A DNA stretch of 64,000 nt from Piscinibacter sp. HJYY11 (GCF_016735515.1 NZ_JAERQZ010000001.1:682001-746000); one strand, 5' to 3'. Numbered from the stretch's first letter, positions 45,775 to 54,842 are shown. The notes: generated by a model from the sequence alone, not told the origin. Program-made: numbers and translations.

Positions 45775-47614
45775 ACTCGAACTCTTCCAGCGTCAGCGAC
45801 GGCTGTTCGGTGGAGACGTCGAGGTCGAGCGAGAAGCTTGCGAGTGGCTCGGCCTTCTCCGCCGACGCCGGCACGCTGGTCACCGTCGGCGCCGGCTCGC
45901 CACCGAGGGGCAGCAGGAGGTCGACTCCCTCCACGTCGACGGCACGCTCGGCCAGGTCACGCGCAGTGCTGTAGAGGAAAAGCAGCTCGCGATAGGCAGG
46001 CACGTCGAAGGTCGGCCCGGCATCACGGCGGAAGAGTGCCGTGTCGAGCAGCTCCATCGCCTGCGAAGGCCGGTTCCACACGTCCTGCAGGCGCTGCATC
46101 ACCTCGGGGTAGCCCTCGAGGTTGAGGCCGTCTTCCGGGTCCACGTCCCACTCGGGCGCGTAGGCATTGAAGCGGCGGTTGAAGCGCTCGCGGATGCGGT
46201 CGTACGGCTCGCGCTCGCCACGGCGGCGGTAGATCTCGAGCAGCTTCAGATAGGGCAAGGGGCTCACCCCGCCGGTGCTGCGCACATGGCCCATCAACAG
46301 GTCGATGGCGGCTTCATCCTGGCCGAGCACCACGAAAAACTCGGCCTGCTGCTCGAGATCGATCAGCTCTTCGGCCGACATGGGACGGCGTGGCTCGACC
46401 ACCGCATCGGGCTCGGCAGCGCGCAGCGTGGGCACCGGTGCAGCAGGCGGCGGCAGAGGCTCCGATGGCGGTGTGAGGGTCGGCAGCGGAGACGGTGCGG
46501 AGATCACACCGGGGATGCTGAGCGCCTTGGCCTCCTCCGTCATCTCACCCAGCGGCTCGGGCGCCACGCCAGCCCCTGCCGCGTGCTGGTCACCCCACCA
46601 TGCCGCAGCCGCTCGATCGCGGCGCCGCAGCCACCACATGGCGACGAGCGCGCTGGTCAGCAGCACGCACACCACGACCAGCAGATAGACGAGCGGGTTT
46701 GCATAGCGGCTGGCTTCGGCGGCTCGCACGCGCGCCTGCATGTCGTCCAGCGCCTTCTGGGTGACCTGACTGTCGGCTCGCAGCTTCAGCAGCGACGCTT
46801 CCATCGCCTTCAGGCGCTCCAGTTCCTCTTGCCGTTGCGCGACCTCGGGGTCGACATGGCGCCGCGCCGCGCCAGAGGCCGGCTCCTGCGGTGCAGTGCC
46901 GAGCCGCGTCTCCATCTGCAGCTGCGGAACGACGAGCGCATCGGTTTCGACGGGGTCCAGTCGAAGCATCGGGCCGCGCGGCTTGGCGGGAGCAGCCGGC
47001 GCAGCACGTGTCTCGCGAGCAGTACGTGCCGGTGGTGCCACGGTGGGCGCCACAGCAGGGCCGGTCGACGACGAGCCGGCCGCGTCGCCGCGCCGCTTGC
47101 GCGCACGTGGCGGCGCGGCGGGTGAGGCGGCCGGGGCGGAGGCCTCTGCGGCCGGCGGCACGGCCGCGAGCACCGGGGACACCGCGGTCTCGGCTCGATC
47201 GGGTGCCCAGCCGTCCTGGCCCGAGGCGGTGGTGGTCGCGCCCGGTGGATCGGCGAGCAACGTGAAGTTGCGTGAAAGGCTCGAAGGGCAGCCCAGTTGC
47301 AGATGCACGGCGACCACGGGCTCGTCGACCGCCTGAGTGGTCGTCACGCGGATGCGTCGCTCTCCCGTCGTGGCCGTCTCCAGGCGCGTGCGCACCACGC
47401 TCTCGGGCAGCACACGGTCACCGAAGCTCACCTCGGCCTTGACACAACGGGTCTCGATGGATTCGCCAGCGTCGAGTCGCACGGCGATGGTGAAGTTGAG
47501 AGGCTGGCCCAACACGGCTGCCGAACCGACCCTGCCAAGGCCCAGCGCCGTCGCCGCATCCATGCCCAACGCAAGGGCCAGGAACAGTGCGAGCGAGGGC
47601 AAAAATCTCTGCAT
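45755..47614 (-). CDS. FimV-like single-pass membrane protein
   Basis: A 619-residue protein with a signal peptide (about 1-24), a FimV-type N-terminal domain (about 25-120; LGLGRVGSAAVLGQPLNFTI, with CVKAEVSFGDRVLPES), an Ala/Pro-rich linker (about 125-250), a coiled coil (about 258-302), a transmembrane helix (307-329) and a cytoplasmic domain with a TPR-like DEAAIDLLMGHV...YLKLLEIYRRRGE region (about 415-490). No LysM peptidoglycan-binding motif was seen, unlike full FimV. FimV organises the cell pole and supports type IV pili. The start at 47614 is chosen because upstream residues lack a signal peptide. Confidence 0.75.
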   Translation of the reverse strand: MQRFLPSLALFLALALGMDAATALGLGRVGSAAVLGQPLNFTIAVRLDAGESIETRCVKAEVSFGDRVLPESVVRTRLETATTGERRIRVTTTQAVDEPVVAVHLQLGCPSSLSRNFTLLADPPGATTTASGQDGWAPDRAETAVSPVLAAVPPAAEASAPAASPAAPPRARKRRGDAAGSSSTGPAVAPTVAPPARTARETRAAPAAPAKPRGPMLRLDPVETDALVVPQLQMETRLGTAPQEPASGAARRHVDPEVAQRQEELERLKAMEASLLKLRADSQVTQKALDDMQARVRAAEASRYANPLVYLLVVVCVLLTSALVAMWWLRRRDRAAAAWWGDQHAAGAGVAPEPLGEMTEEAKALSIPGVISAPSPLPTLTPPSEPLPPPAAPVPTLRAAEPDAVVEPRRPMSAEELIDLEQQAEFFVVLGQDEAAIDLLMGHVRSTGGVSPLPYLKLLEIYRRRGEREPYDRIRERFNRRFNAYAPEWDVDPEDGLNLEGYPEVMQRLQDVWNRPSQAMELLDTALFRRDAGPTFDVPAYRELLFLYSTARDLAERAVDVEGVDLLLPLGGEPAPTVTSVPASAEKAEPLASFSLDLDVSTEQPSLTLEEFEFKKSKR

Positions 47615-47753
47615 TCTTGGGGCAGCGGGGTAGCGAGTCACTCTAGCATGAAGGCCCCGCTTCACGAGGTGAACCATGGCTCGTGGAGCGGCATTCCATG
47701 CTGCATGACACAATCGCCGCGTGCGTCTTGCACGCACCCACCTCACCCGCCAC

Positions 47754-48533
47754 ATGCCCTCAGAACTGCACGCCGAACGCCGTGATGCGGCCCTGGTCCT
47801 GACCCTCAGCGGCCCGGCCACGCGCAACACGCTGTCGGAGCAGGTATTCGCTGCAGGGATCGAAGCCCTCGACGTCGCCGAGAACGACAGCAGCGTGCGC
47901 TGCATCGTGCTGCGCGGCGATGGTGACTTCTTCTGCGCAGGCGGTGACATCCAGCGCCTCAAGGCCAACCGCGATGCCGAGCGCTCGGTGCAGGACAACA
48001 TGCTCCAGCGCTTCCACGATTTCGTCGAAGCCTTGCGCGTCTTTCCCAAGCCGGTGATCGCAGCCGTGGAAGGCGCCGCCGCCGGCGGTGGCTTCTCGCT
48101 CGCGCTGGCGTGCGACCTCATCGTCGCCGCCGACGACGCGAAGTTCATCCTCTCGTATGGCCGCATCGGCCTCTCGCCCGATGGCGGCGCGACCTGGCAA
48201 CTGATGCAGCGCCTGCCGCGCAACCTGGTGCTGCAGATGCTGTGGCTCTTCGAGCCCGTGAGTGCCGCGCAGTTGCAGGCCCACGGCCTGGTGAACTGGG
48301 TCGTGCCCAAGGGGCAGGCGAGCACGCAGGCGTTCGCCATCGCCGAGAAGCTCGCAGCCTGCGCGCCCAACGCGATCGCCAGCGCCAAGGAGCTCGTGAA
48401 CCAGTGGCCCGAGCGCAGCCTCGCGCAGCAGCTCGACCTCGAACGCGATCACTTCCTCGACAACTTCTTCCACCCGAACGGCGGTGAAGGCCTGCAGTCC
48501 TTCCTGGACAAGCGGCCACCGACGTTCGAGTAG
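47754..48533 (+). CDS. Enoyl-CoA hydratase/isomerase family protein
   Basis: A 259-residue crotonase-fold protein. FCAGGDIQRLKANRDAERSV and VEGAAAGGGFSLALACDLIV carry the oxyanion hole; ILSYGRIGLSPDGGATWQLM is the next conserved block. The second catalytic Glu of classic hydratases appears replaced here by Asp (LSPDGG in place of PEIG...), so isomerase or hydrolase activity is possible. A -10-like CACAAT lies 40 nt upstream. It may work with the phosphotransferase and acyl-CoA dehydrogenase downstream. Confidence 0.83.
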   Translation: MPSELHAERRDAALVLTLSGPATRNTLSEQVFAAGIEALDVAENDSSVRCIVLRGDGDFFCAGGDIQRLKANRDAERSVQDNMLQRFHDFVEALRVFPKPVIAAVEGAAAGGGFSLALACDLIVAADDAKFILSYGRIGLSPDGGATWQLMQRLPRNLVLQMLWLFEPVSAAQLQAHGLVNWVVPKGQASTQAFAIAEKLAACAPNAIASAKELVNQWPERSLAQQLDLERDHFLDNFFHPNGGEGLQSFLDKRPPTFE

Positions 48534-48550
48534 GACCACAGCAACACACG

Positions 48551-48562
48551 CTGTCGCGACAG
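48551..48562. promoter_or_regulatory. 12-bp palindrome before the Crp/Fnr gene
   Basis: CTGTCGCGACAG is a perfect palindrome ending 8 bases before the ATG at 48571. It is a candidate operator, for example for autoregulation by the encoded Crp/Fnr protein, though it does not resemble the known Crp or Fnr boxes. Confidence 0.4.
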
Positions 48563-48570
48563 AGACAACC

Positions 48571-49275
48571 ATGAACAGCCCCGTTCTTACAATCGAAGAG
48601 CAGTCCAACATCGAGTCCGGCGCGTGGTTCTCCAAACTCTCACAACCTCTGCGCGAAGCCATCTTGTCGAGAGCGCACGTGAGGCGCCTGGCCGATGGTG
48701 CGATGCTCGCGTCGCGCGGCGCGCAGGCCGAGAGCTGGTCGGGCGTGGCCAAGGGCGCGGTGCGCGTGAGTTCGGTGTCGCTCTCCGGCAAGGAGATCAC
48801 GCTCACCTACGTGGAGCCGGGCGTGTGGTTCGGCGACATCTCGCTGTTCGACAACTTCCCGCGCACGCACGATTCGTATGCGCATGGCGAGACCACGCTG
48901 CTCGTCGTGCGCAAGGCCGACTTCCAGGAGCTGCTCGCCCACTTTCCCGAGCTGTACGAAGCGCTGCTGCGCCTCAACTGCCGTCGCCTGCGCCTGATGT
49001 TCGACATGATCGAAGACCTCAACACGCGGCCGCTGTCGGCGCGCCTGGCCAAGCAGATCCTGCTTCTGGCACGTGGCTACGGCGTGAAGCAGGGCGACGA
49101 GATCCGCATCGGCTTGCAGCTGGCGCAGGAAGACCTGGCGCAGCTGCTCGGCGCCTCGCGCCAGCGCGTGAACCAGGAGCTCAAGGGCTTCGAGCGGGCG
49201 GGTGCGGTGCGCATCGAGCCCACGCGCCTCGTCGTGCTGTCGCGCGAGAAGCTCATCTCACTTTCCGAACGTTGA
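48571..49275 (+). CDS. Crp/Fnr-family transcriptional regulator
   Basis: A 234-residue regulator. The cyclic-nucleotide-binding-like beta-roll covers about 15-130 (VRRLADGAMLASRGAQAESW, EITLTYVEPGVWFGDISLFD), a dimer helix follows, and the winged helix-turn-helix (QEDLAQLLGASRQRVNQELK) is at about 180-220. The start has no Fnr-type Cys cluster, so an iron-sulfur oxygen sensor is unlikely; the ligand is unknown. It stands 24 nt before the phosphotransferase gene on the same strand and may control it. Confidence 0.85.
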   Translation: MNSPVLTIEEQSNIESGAWFSKLSQPLREAILSRAHVRRLADGAMLASRGAQAESWSGVAKGAVRVSSVSLSGKEITLTYVEPGVWFGDISLFDNFPRTHDSYAHGETTLLVVRKADFQELLAHFPELYEALLRLNCRRLRLMFDMIEDLNTRPLSARLAKQILLLARGYGVKQGDEIRIGLQLAQEDLAQLLGASRQRVNQELKGFERAGAVRIEPTRLVVLSREKLISLSER

Positions 49276-49298
49276 CGGCACCCTGGTGCCGGTGACCC

Positions 49299-50357
49299 AT
49301 GAATCCCGACACCAGTTCACACACCATCGACACGCAGGCGCTCGAGCGCTACCTGCAGGCGCATCTCCCCGGCTATCGCGGGCCGCTCCAGCTCGAGAAG
49401 TTCAAGGGCGGGCAGTCCAACCCCACCTACAAGCTCGTCACGCCGGAGCGCTCGTATGTGATGCGCTCCAAGCCCGGGCCGGTGGCCAAGCTGCTGCCCT
49501 CGGCGCATGCGATCGAGCGCGAATACCGCGTGATGTCGGCCCTGCAGGGCAGCGCCGTTCCGGTGCCGCAGATGCACTTGCTGTGCGAAGACGAGTCGGT
49601 GATCGGCCGCGCCTTCTTCATCATGGAGTTCATGCAGGGCCGCGTGCTGTGGGACCAGTCGCTGCCCGGCATGGCGCCCGAAGAACGCGCCGCGCTCTAC
49701 GACGAGATGAACCGCGTGATCGCGGCCATGCACCAGGTCGACGTGAAGGCCGTGGGCCTGGCCGACTACGGCAAGCCCGGCAGCTACTTCGAGCGCCAGA
49801 TTGCGCGGTGGAGCAAGCAGTACGTTGCCTCCATCACCCAGCCCATCGAGGCGATGGACCGCCTCATGGCGTGGCTGCCGGCGAACATGCCGGCGAGTGC
49901 GCGCGATGAGTCGCAGGTGTCGATCGTGCACGGGGACTACCGCCTCGACAACCTGATGTTCCACCCGAGCGAGCCGCGCGCCATCGCCGTGCTCGACTGG
50001 GAGCTGTCGACACTCGGCCACCCGCTCGCCGACTTCAGCTACCACTGCATGTCGTGGCACATCCCGCAGGCCACTTTCCGCGGGATCGGTGGGCTCGATC
50101 TTGCGTCGCTGGGCATTCCGCTCGAGGCCGACTACCTGCGTCGCTACTGTGAGCGCACCGGCCGTCACGACGTGGCCACGGTGGAGGCCGATTGGAATTT
50201 CTACCTCGCCTACAACCTCTTCCGCGCTGCCGGCATCTCGCAAGGCATCGCCAAGCGCGTGGAGAACGGCACCGCCTCCAGCGCCGAGGCGCGCCAAGTG
50301 GCCGCAAGCGCCCGGCCCCTGGCCGAAATGGCGTGGCAGTTCGCCCAGCAGGCCTGA
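49299..50357 (+). CDS. APH-fold phosphotransferase associated with acyl-CoA dehydrogenase
   Basis: A 352-residue kinase of the aminoglycoside-phosphotransferase fold. [12 protein letters not shown] is the nucleotide loop, HGD (H211-D213) in [14 protein letters not shown] is the catalytic loop, and [11 protein letters not shown] carries the metal-binding Asp. In animals (ACAD10/11) and in Pseudomonas LvaA this family phosphorylates 4-hydroxyacyl-CoA so that a partner ACAD can remove phosphate and form the enoyl-CoA. The next gene encodes such an ACAD, 34 nt away. Antibiotic resistance is unlikely. Confidence 0.85.
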   Translation: MNPDTSSHTIDTQALERYLQAHLPGYRGPLQLEKFKGGQSNPTYKLVTPERSYVMRSKPGPVAKLLPSAHAIEREYRVMSALQGSAVPVPQMHLLCEDESVIGRAFFIMEFMQGRVLWDQSLPGMAPEERAALYDEMNRVIAAMHQVDVKAVGLADYGKPGSYFERQIARWSKQYVASITQPIEAMDRLMAWLPANMPASARDESQVSIVHGDYRLDNLMFHPSEPRAIAVLDWELSTLGHPLADFSYHCMSWHIPQATFRGIGGLDLASLGIPLEADYLRRYCERTGRHDVATVEADWNFYLAYNLFRAAGISQGIAKRVENGTASSAEARQVAASARPLAEMAWQFAQQA

Positions 50358-50391
50358 ACCACTCAGCCCCGAATCACCCCAGGAGACAGAC

Positions 50392-51636
50392 ATGGACTTC
50401 GCCTACTCTCAACGCACCCAGGAGCTGCAAGCCAAGTTGCTGCGCTTCATGGACGACTACATCTACCCCGCCGAAACGCGCTACACCGCCGAGATCGAAG
50501 CCAACACCAAGGCCGGCAAGCGCTGGACGCCGCTACAGGTGATCGAAGAGCTGAAAGTCAAGGCCCGCGCGCAAGGCCTGTGGAATCTCTTCCTGCCGCC
50601 CAGCGCCGACGGCTCGGTGCGTGAAGCCGAATACGGCCCGGGCCTGAGCAACCAGGAATACGCGCCGCTGGCCGAGATCATGGGCCGCGTGATGTGGTCG
50701 AGCGAGGTCTTCAACTGCTCGGCGCCCGACACCGGCAACATGGAAACCATCATTCGCTACGGCACCGCCGAGCACAAGAAGCGCTGGGCCGAGCCGCTGC
50801 TCGACGGCAAGATCCGCAGCGCCTTTGCGATGACCGAGCCGGCGGTCGCCTCATCCGACGCGACCAACATCGAAGCGCGCATCGAGCGCCAGGGCGACGA
50901 GTACGTGATCAATGGCCACAAGTGGTGGATCTCGGGTGCCGGTGACCCACGCTGCGCCATCTACATCTTCATGGGCAAGACCGACCCGACCGCGCCTCGC
51001 CACAGCCAGCAGTCGATGATCCTCGTGCCGGCCGACACGAAGGGCATCACCGTGATCCGCCCCCTGCCCGTCTTTGGCTACGACGACGCGCCGCACGGGC
51101 ACTGCGAGATCCTGTTCGAGAACGTGCGCGTGCCGGCCAGCAACATCCTGCTGGGCGAAGGCCGTGGCTTCGAGATCGCGCAAGGCCGCCTCGGCCCGGG
51201 CCGCATCCACCACTGCATGCGCCTGATCGGCCTGGCCGAGCGCGCACTAGAACTCATGTGCAAGCGCGCGAGTTCGCGCGTGGCCTTCGGCCGCACCGTC
51301 GCCGAACAAGGTGTGACGCGTGAGCGCATTGCCGAGGCCCGCTGCATGATCGAGCAGGCCCGCCTGCTCACGCTCAAGTCGGCGTGGATGATGGACGTGG
51401 CCGGCAACAAGACCGCCAAGGCCGAGATCGCGATGATCAAGGTGGTGGCGCCGTCGATGGCCTGCCAGGTGATCGACTGGGCGATGCAGGCGCACGGCGG
51501 CGGCGGCGTGTCAGACGACTTCCCGCTCGCCTACTTCTACGCCATGGCCCGCACGCTGCGCTTCGCGGACGGCCCCGACGAAGTGCACCGCAACGCCATC
51601 GCCAAGATGGAACTCGGCCGCCACGCCGCGGCCTGA
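50392..51636 (+). CDS. Acyl-CoA dehydrogenase, ACAD10/11-like
   Basis: A 414-residue flavin enzyme. [20 protein letters not shown] and [16 protein letters not shown] bind FAD and substrate; [20 protein letters not shown] and the C-terminal [18 protein letters not shown] are characteristic of the ACAD10/11 branch, not of the short-chain type with a YEGT motif. AGGAGACAG precedes the ATG at 50392. It follows the APH-fold kinase and probably acts on its phosphorylated product, or on branched or long acyl-CoA. Confidence 0.9.
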   Translation: MDFAYSQRTQELQAKLLRFMDDYIYPAETRYTAEIEANTKAGKRWTPLQVIEELKVKARAQGLWNLFLPPSADGSVREAEYGPGLSNQEYAPLAEIMGRVMWSSEVFNCSAPDTGNMETIIRYGTAEHKKRWAEPLLDGKIRSAFAMTEPAVASSDATNIEARIERQGDEYVINGHKWWISGAGDPRCAIYIFMGKTDPTAPRHSQQSMILVPADTKGITVIRPLPVFGYDDAPHGHCEILFENVRVPASNILLGEGRGFEIAQGRLGPGRIHHCMRLIGLAERALELMCKRASSRVAFGRTVAEQGVTRERIAEARCMIEQARLLTLKSAWMMDVAGNKTAKAEIAMIKVVAPSMACQVIDWAMQAHGGGGVSDDFPLAYFYAMARTLRFADGPDEVHRNAIAKMELGRHAAA

Positions 51637-51647
51637 CGGCAAGGTGA

Positions 51648-51670
51648 CGAAGGGGCTCAGCGCCCCTTCG
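51648..51670. terminator. Bidirectional hairpin between convergent genes
   Basis: CGAAGGGGC (51648-51656) and GCCCCTTCG (51662-51670) form a perfect 9-bp stem with a 5-nt loop, lying where the acyl-CoA dehydrogenase gene and the convergent hypothetical gene end. There is no long T tract, so termination efficiency is uncertain. Confidence 0.6.
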
Positions 51671-52400
51671 GCGGGTCTTCAGGGCCGAGCTGCGTCTGCC
51701 AGGCCGTGGAGCCCGTGGTGTGCCAGTCGGGCGAGCCTTCGGCGCCCACACCCGCCACGCGCAAGGCTTGCAGCACGGCCACCTCGAACAGGCTGACCGC
51801 CTGCGTCATCCACTTCACACTGGGCTCGGGCAACTGCAGGCGCAGGTAGGCCCGGCCGCGCAGCAGCATCAGCACGAAAGGTGGTTCGGACTTGAGGAAG
51901 CCCTTCATCGACTCTTCGAGTTGCTGAGCCAGTGCGCCTTCCACCCACGACGCGGCCTCGGCCTGCGCGCTGCTGACGAGCCCGAAACTCGAACGCACCT
52001 CTTTCGCCGCCTTGTACGGCACCTTCGGGAACATGGCCAGCCAGCGCATCTCTTCTGGCGTGTTCATGTCGATCACGGTTTGCGTGCTCTCGGTGAAACG
52101 CTCGAAGGCCTGGCGTTCGAGGTTCTCGAGCAGCGACTGCGAGATCAGCAGCACCTGCAGATTGGGAGACAAGCCGAGCTCCATGCGCAGGCGCAGCTCA
52201 TGGCCGTCGATGTACTGGCGTTGTGGCGGGCCCCATTCCAGGCGCCACGGCTTGCTTTCCATGCCGCCGCTGATCACGAAGCCCTCGCCTTCGGCTTCGC
52301 GCTTGTACTTGAGCTTGTTGTGCTTGGCCCACTCCACCACCTCGGGCCAGTCGGGGCCAGGGGCCGGCCTGGAAATCAGCTTCTTGAAGGCATCAAGCAT
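51657..52400 (-). CDS. Conserved hypothetical protein
   Basis: A 247-residue soluble protein that I do not recognise. It starts MLDAFKKLISRPAPGPDWPE, has WAKHNKLKYKREAEGEGFVI near the N terminus, and HELRLRMELGLSPNLQVLLI in the middle, suggesting a mixed alpha/beta fold. No signal peptide, membrane helix or catalytic motif was found. The frame extends upstream but the ATG at 52400 is the first that avoids the GST promoter region. The divergent GST gene begins 64 nt away. It probably belongs to a Burkholderiales-specific family. Confidence 0.7.
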   Translation of the reverse strand: MLDAFKKLISRPAPGPDWPEVVEWAKHNKLKYKREAEGEGFVISGGMESKPWRLEWGPPQRQYIDGHELRLRMELGLSPNLQVLLISQSLLENLERQAFERFTESTQTVIDMNTPEEMRWLAMFPKVPYKAAKEVRSSFGLVSSAQAEAASWVEGALAQQLEESMKGFLKSEPPFVLMLLRGRAYLRLQLPEPSVKWMTQAVSLFEVAVLQALRVAGVGAEGSPDWHTTGSTAWQTQLGPEDPPKGR

Positions 52401-52463
52401 GATGAGGTGGCATCCACTAGAGTGGGCACACGGCAGGTGCCGCGATGACTGGAGACTATAGCG

Positions 52464-53156
52464 ATGATCGACGTGTATTCGTGGGCTACCCCCAACGGCC
52501 ACAAGGTGCACATCATGCTCGAGGAATGTGGCCTGGCGTACCGCGCGCACCCGGTGAACATCGGTGCAGGCGACCAGTTCAAGCCCGAGTTCCTCTCGAT
52601 CAGCCCGAACAACAAGATTCCCGCCATCGTCGACCCGGACGGACCTGATGGCGAGCCCATCTCGATGTTCGAGTCTGGCGCCATCCTGCTCTACCTGGCC
52701 GGCAAGACCGGGCGCTTCCTGCCCGGCACCGTACGCGGCCGCTATGAGGTGCTGGAGTGGCTGATGTTTCAGATGGGCGGGGTGGGCCCGATGCTCGGCC
52801 AGGCGCATCACTTCCGCATCTACGCACCGGAGAAGCTGCCCTATGCCATCGACCGCTACACCAACGAAGCCAAACGGCTCTACGGCGTGATGGACAAGCG
52901 GCTGGCCAAGAGCAAATACATCGCCGGCAACGAATACACCATCGCCGACATCGCCATCTTCCCGTGGCTGCGCTCCTGGAAGAACCAGGGCATCGACTGG
53001 GCCGACTACCCGCACCTCAAGGGCTGGTTCGACGAGATCGCGGCGCGGCCGGCCGTGCAGCGCGGCGTGGAGGTGCTGGCCAACCTGCGCAAGCCGCTGG
53101 TCGACTCGCAGGCCCGCGACGTGCTGTTCGGTGCCCAGCAGTACCAGCGACGCTGA
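52464..53156 (+). CDS. yfcG: Glutathione S-transferase, YfcG/disulfide-bond oxidoreductase type
   Basis: A 230-residue GST. The thioredoxin-like half (1-85) starts MIDVYSWATPNGHKVHIMLE and contains SISPNNKIPAIVDPDG and FESGAILLYLAGKTG for glutathione binding; the helical half follows. This arrangement with Asn/Ser near the start, not a catalytic Tyr, is that of Ure2p/YfcG-type proteins, which reduce disulfides. CTGGAG precedes the ATG. It stands alone. Confidence 0.9.
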   Translation: MIDVYSWATPNGHKVHIMLEECGLAYRAHPVNIGAGDQFKPEFLSISPNNKIPAIVDPDGPDGEPISMFESGAILLYLAGKTGRFLPGTVRGRYEVLEWLMFQMGGVGPMLGQAHHFRIYAPEKLPYAIDRYTNEAKRLYGVMDKRLAKSKYIAGNEYTIADIAIFPWLRSWKNQGIDWADYPHLKGWFDEIAARPAVQRGVEVLANLRKPLVDSQARDVLFGAQQYQRR

Positions 53157-53245
53157 GCGTCGCTTGCCCGGCAGCGATTGCGCCCCCCAGACCCGGGGTC
53201 GCCAAAACGGCTGGTTCGCGTACTGTCCGCGTCAAAATACACACT

Positions 53246-53268
53246 TTCGCCCGCATGGGCGAAGTTTT
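53246..53268 (+). terminator. Intrinsic terminator after the GST gene
   Basis: TTCGCCC (53246-53252), loop GCAT and GGGCGAA (53257-53263) form a 7-bp stem followed by GTTTT. It lies 90 nt after the GST stop and 11 nt before the pseudokinase ATG at 53279, so it may end the GST transcript or act as an attenuator for the pseudokinase. Confidence 0.5.
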
Positions 53269-53278
53269 AGCGCGCCCG

Positions 53279-54637
53279 ATGAACTTGTCCGAGCCACTCC
53301 AGCCCTCAGGCCCGATGCCCGCCATCGCCGGCCAGACGCTCCTGCCGGGCGAAAGGCTGGAAGACTTCGAGATCGTGCAGGTGCTCGGCCTCACGAGCTT
53401 CGGCGTGCTCTACCTCGGGCGGCACCTTCACGACGGCAGCACGGTCGCGATCAAGGAGTACATGCCGTCGAGCCTGGCCACCCGCGTGCGCGGTGGCAAG
53501 GTGGACGTCCTCGACCCGGCGAACGTGCAGGCTTTCCAGCGCGGCCTGCAGGCCTTCCTGACGGAGGCGCTGACGCTTTCGCAGTTCGAACATCCCAACC
53601 TCTTGCGGGTGGTCAATGTGTGGGAGGCCAACGGCACCGTCTACCGGTCGATGCCCTACCTGCCCGGCACCACCCTGCTCGCCTGGCGACATGGCATCGG
53701 CGAGCCCGCGTCGCAGGCCCAGCTGCAGGCCTTCTTCGATGGGCTGCTGAACGCGTTGACCACGCTCTACCAGGCGGGGCTCGCTCATGGGCAGGTCGAG
53801 CCCATCAACATCTACCTGGGCGACGACGGCCAACCGGTGCTGATGGACTTCGACGCCGTCCACCTGGCGGTGCAGAGCGATCTGCGCAAGCCCTACGTCG
53901 ACGCCTACGCCGACCCGGAACGCATGCAGGCGATGGTCACCAGCGACCTGCACGCGGTGGCGGCAGTGCTGCACTTCGCGATCAGTGGTGAATGGACCGC
54001 CTTGCGACCGGGTCAGGCCTTGCGCTACCCGGCGATGGCTGATTTGCTGCTGCGCTTCAAGGACAGTGCCTCGGCGCTGGAGTACCAGCCGGATTTTCTT
54101 GCCGCGATTGACGCCGCATTGAGCCTCCCGCCCGCAGAGCGCCCCGGCACCGTCACGGAGTTCCGGGCCCTCTTTGCCGCCGACTCCGGCCCCGTGCCGC
54201 TGCAGCCGGACGGCACGCCGATGAAGAAGCGCGCGAAACGCCCCAGGCGCGAGCCGATCCCGACAGCGCCGCCGGCCTATCCGTTGAATTCAAGCGAAAG
54301 CGTGCTTGCGTTGCTGGCCAACTTCGACCGCGGCCCGGCGCCTGCCGCCGAAGACGTGGAGCCGTTCCAGGTGCCGGAGGTCCCGACGCTCACCGAAGAA
54401 GCGGAGCCGACGTTGCCGCCCCTGCGCATCGTCAACCCGTTCGATGACCTGGAGGGTCATGACTCGTTGCCGATGCTGTCGGTGGACGAACCGGTCGACT
54501 ACGAACCCTTGCCCTATACGCCGATGCCCAGCATCCGCCGACGCAAACCATGGCGGCAGCGCCTCGTGGTGATTGCAGGCATGGCTGTGATGTTCATCGC
54601 CGCCATCGGCGCGCTGGGCTGGCAGCTGTTCGGGTGA
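53279..54637 (+). CDS. Membrane-anchored serine/threonine-kinase homologue, predicted pseudokinase
   Basis: A 452-residue protein with an N-terminal protein-kinase fold (about 30-285), a low-complexity Pro/Glu-rich linker (about 300-420) and one C-terminal membrane helix (about 428-450). The G-loop (LGLTSFGVLY, from 36), the ATP lysine K59 in VAIKEYMPSS and E96 remain. The catalytic loop reads HGQVEPIN (170-177): the HRD aspartate is Gln172, the Lys is Glu174, but N177 is kept. DFG is DFD (190-192). It is probably a pseudokinase with possible ATP binding. An ATG at 53255 lies inside the terminator hairpin and was rejected. Confidence 0.85.
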   Translation: MNLSEPLQPSGPMPAIAGQTLLPGERLEDFEIVQVLGLTSFGVLYLGRHLHDGSTVAIKEYMPSSLATRVRGGKVDVLDPANVQAFQRGLQAFLTEALTLSQFEHPNLLRVVNVWEANGTVYRSMPYLPGTTLLAWRHGIGEPASQAQLQAFFDGLLNALTTLYQAGLAHGQVEPINIYLGDDGQPVLMDFDAVHLAVQSDLRKPYVDAYADPERMQAMVTSDLHAVAAVLHFAISGEWTALRPGQALRYPAMADLLLRFKDSASALEYQPDFLAAIDAALSLPPAERPGTVTEFRALFAADSGPVPLQPDGTPMKKRAKRPRREPIPTAPPAYPLNSSESVLALLANFDRGPAPAAEDVEPFQVPEVPTLTEEAEPTLPPLRIVNPFDDLEGHDSLPMLSVDEPVDYEPLPYTPMPSIRRRKPWRQRLVVIAGMAVMFIAAIGALGWQLFG

Positions 54638-54665
54638 GGCTGTCGGGTCGGCGTGACGGCCTGAC

Positions 54666-54742
54666 TGGCCTGCCCGGAGGGACTCGAACCCCCGACCTGC
54701 TGCTTAGAAGGCAGCTGCTCTATCCAGTTGAGCTACGGGCAG
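54666..54742 (-). tRNA. tRNA-Arg (TCT)
   Basis: A 77-nt tRNA on the - strand with encoded CCA (54666-54668). The acceptor stem CTGCCCG (5' end at 54742) pairs with CGGGCAG at the 3' end; discriminator G. The anticodon loop reads CTTCTAA with anticodon TCT. It lies 23 nt downstream of tRNA-Pro and is probably cotranscribed. Confidence 0.96.
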
Positions 54743-54765
54743 TGAGGGGGTGACCCACAGAAGAA

Positions 54766-54842
54766 TGGTCGGAGCGGCGGGATTCGAACTCGCGACCTAC
54801 TGGTCCCAAACCAGTTGCGCTACCAGGCTGCGCTACGCTCCG
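54766..54842 (-). tRNA. tRNA-Pro (TGG)
   Basis: A 77-nt tRNA on the - strand with encoded CCA. The acceptor stem CGGAGCG (5' end at 54842) pairs with CGCTCCG; discriminator A. The anticodon loop TTTGGGA gives anticodon TGG (54808-54806). Confidence 0.97.

Noticed and set aside
49299..50357. Aminoglycoside resistance kinase
   Set aside because: The fold is shared, but the pairing with an ACAD10/11-type dehydrogenase and the catalytic-loop context argue for an acyl-CoA-linked kinase.
52757..53278. Upstream extension of the pseudokinase frame across the GST gene
   Set aside because: The GST gene is well supported, and an intrinsic terminator at 53246-53268 lies just before the chosen start.
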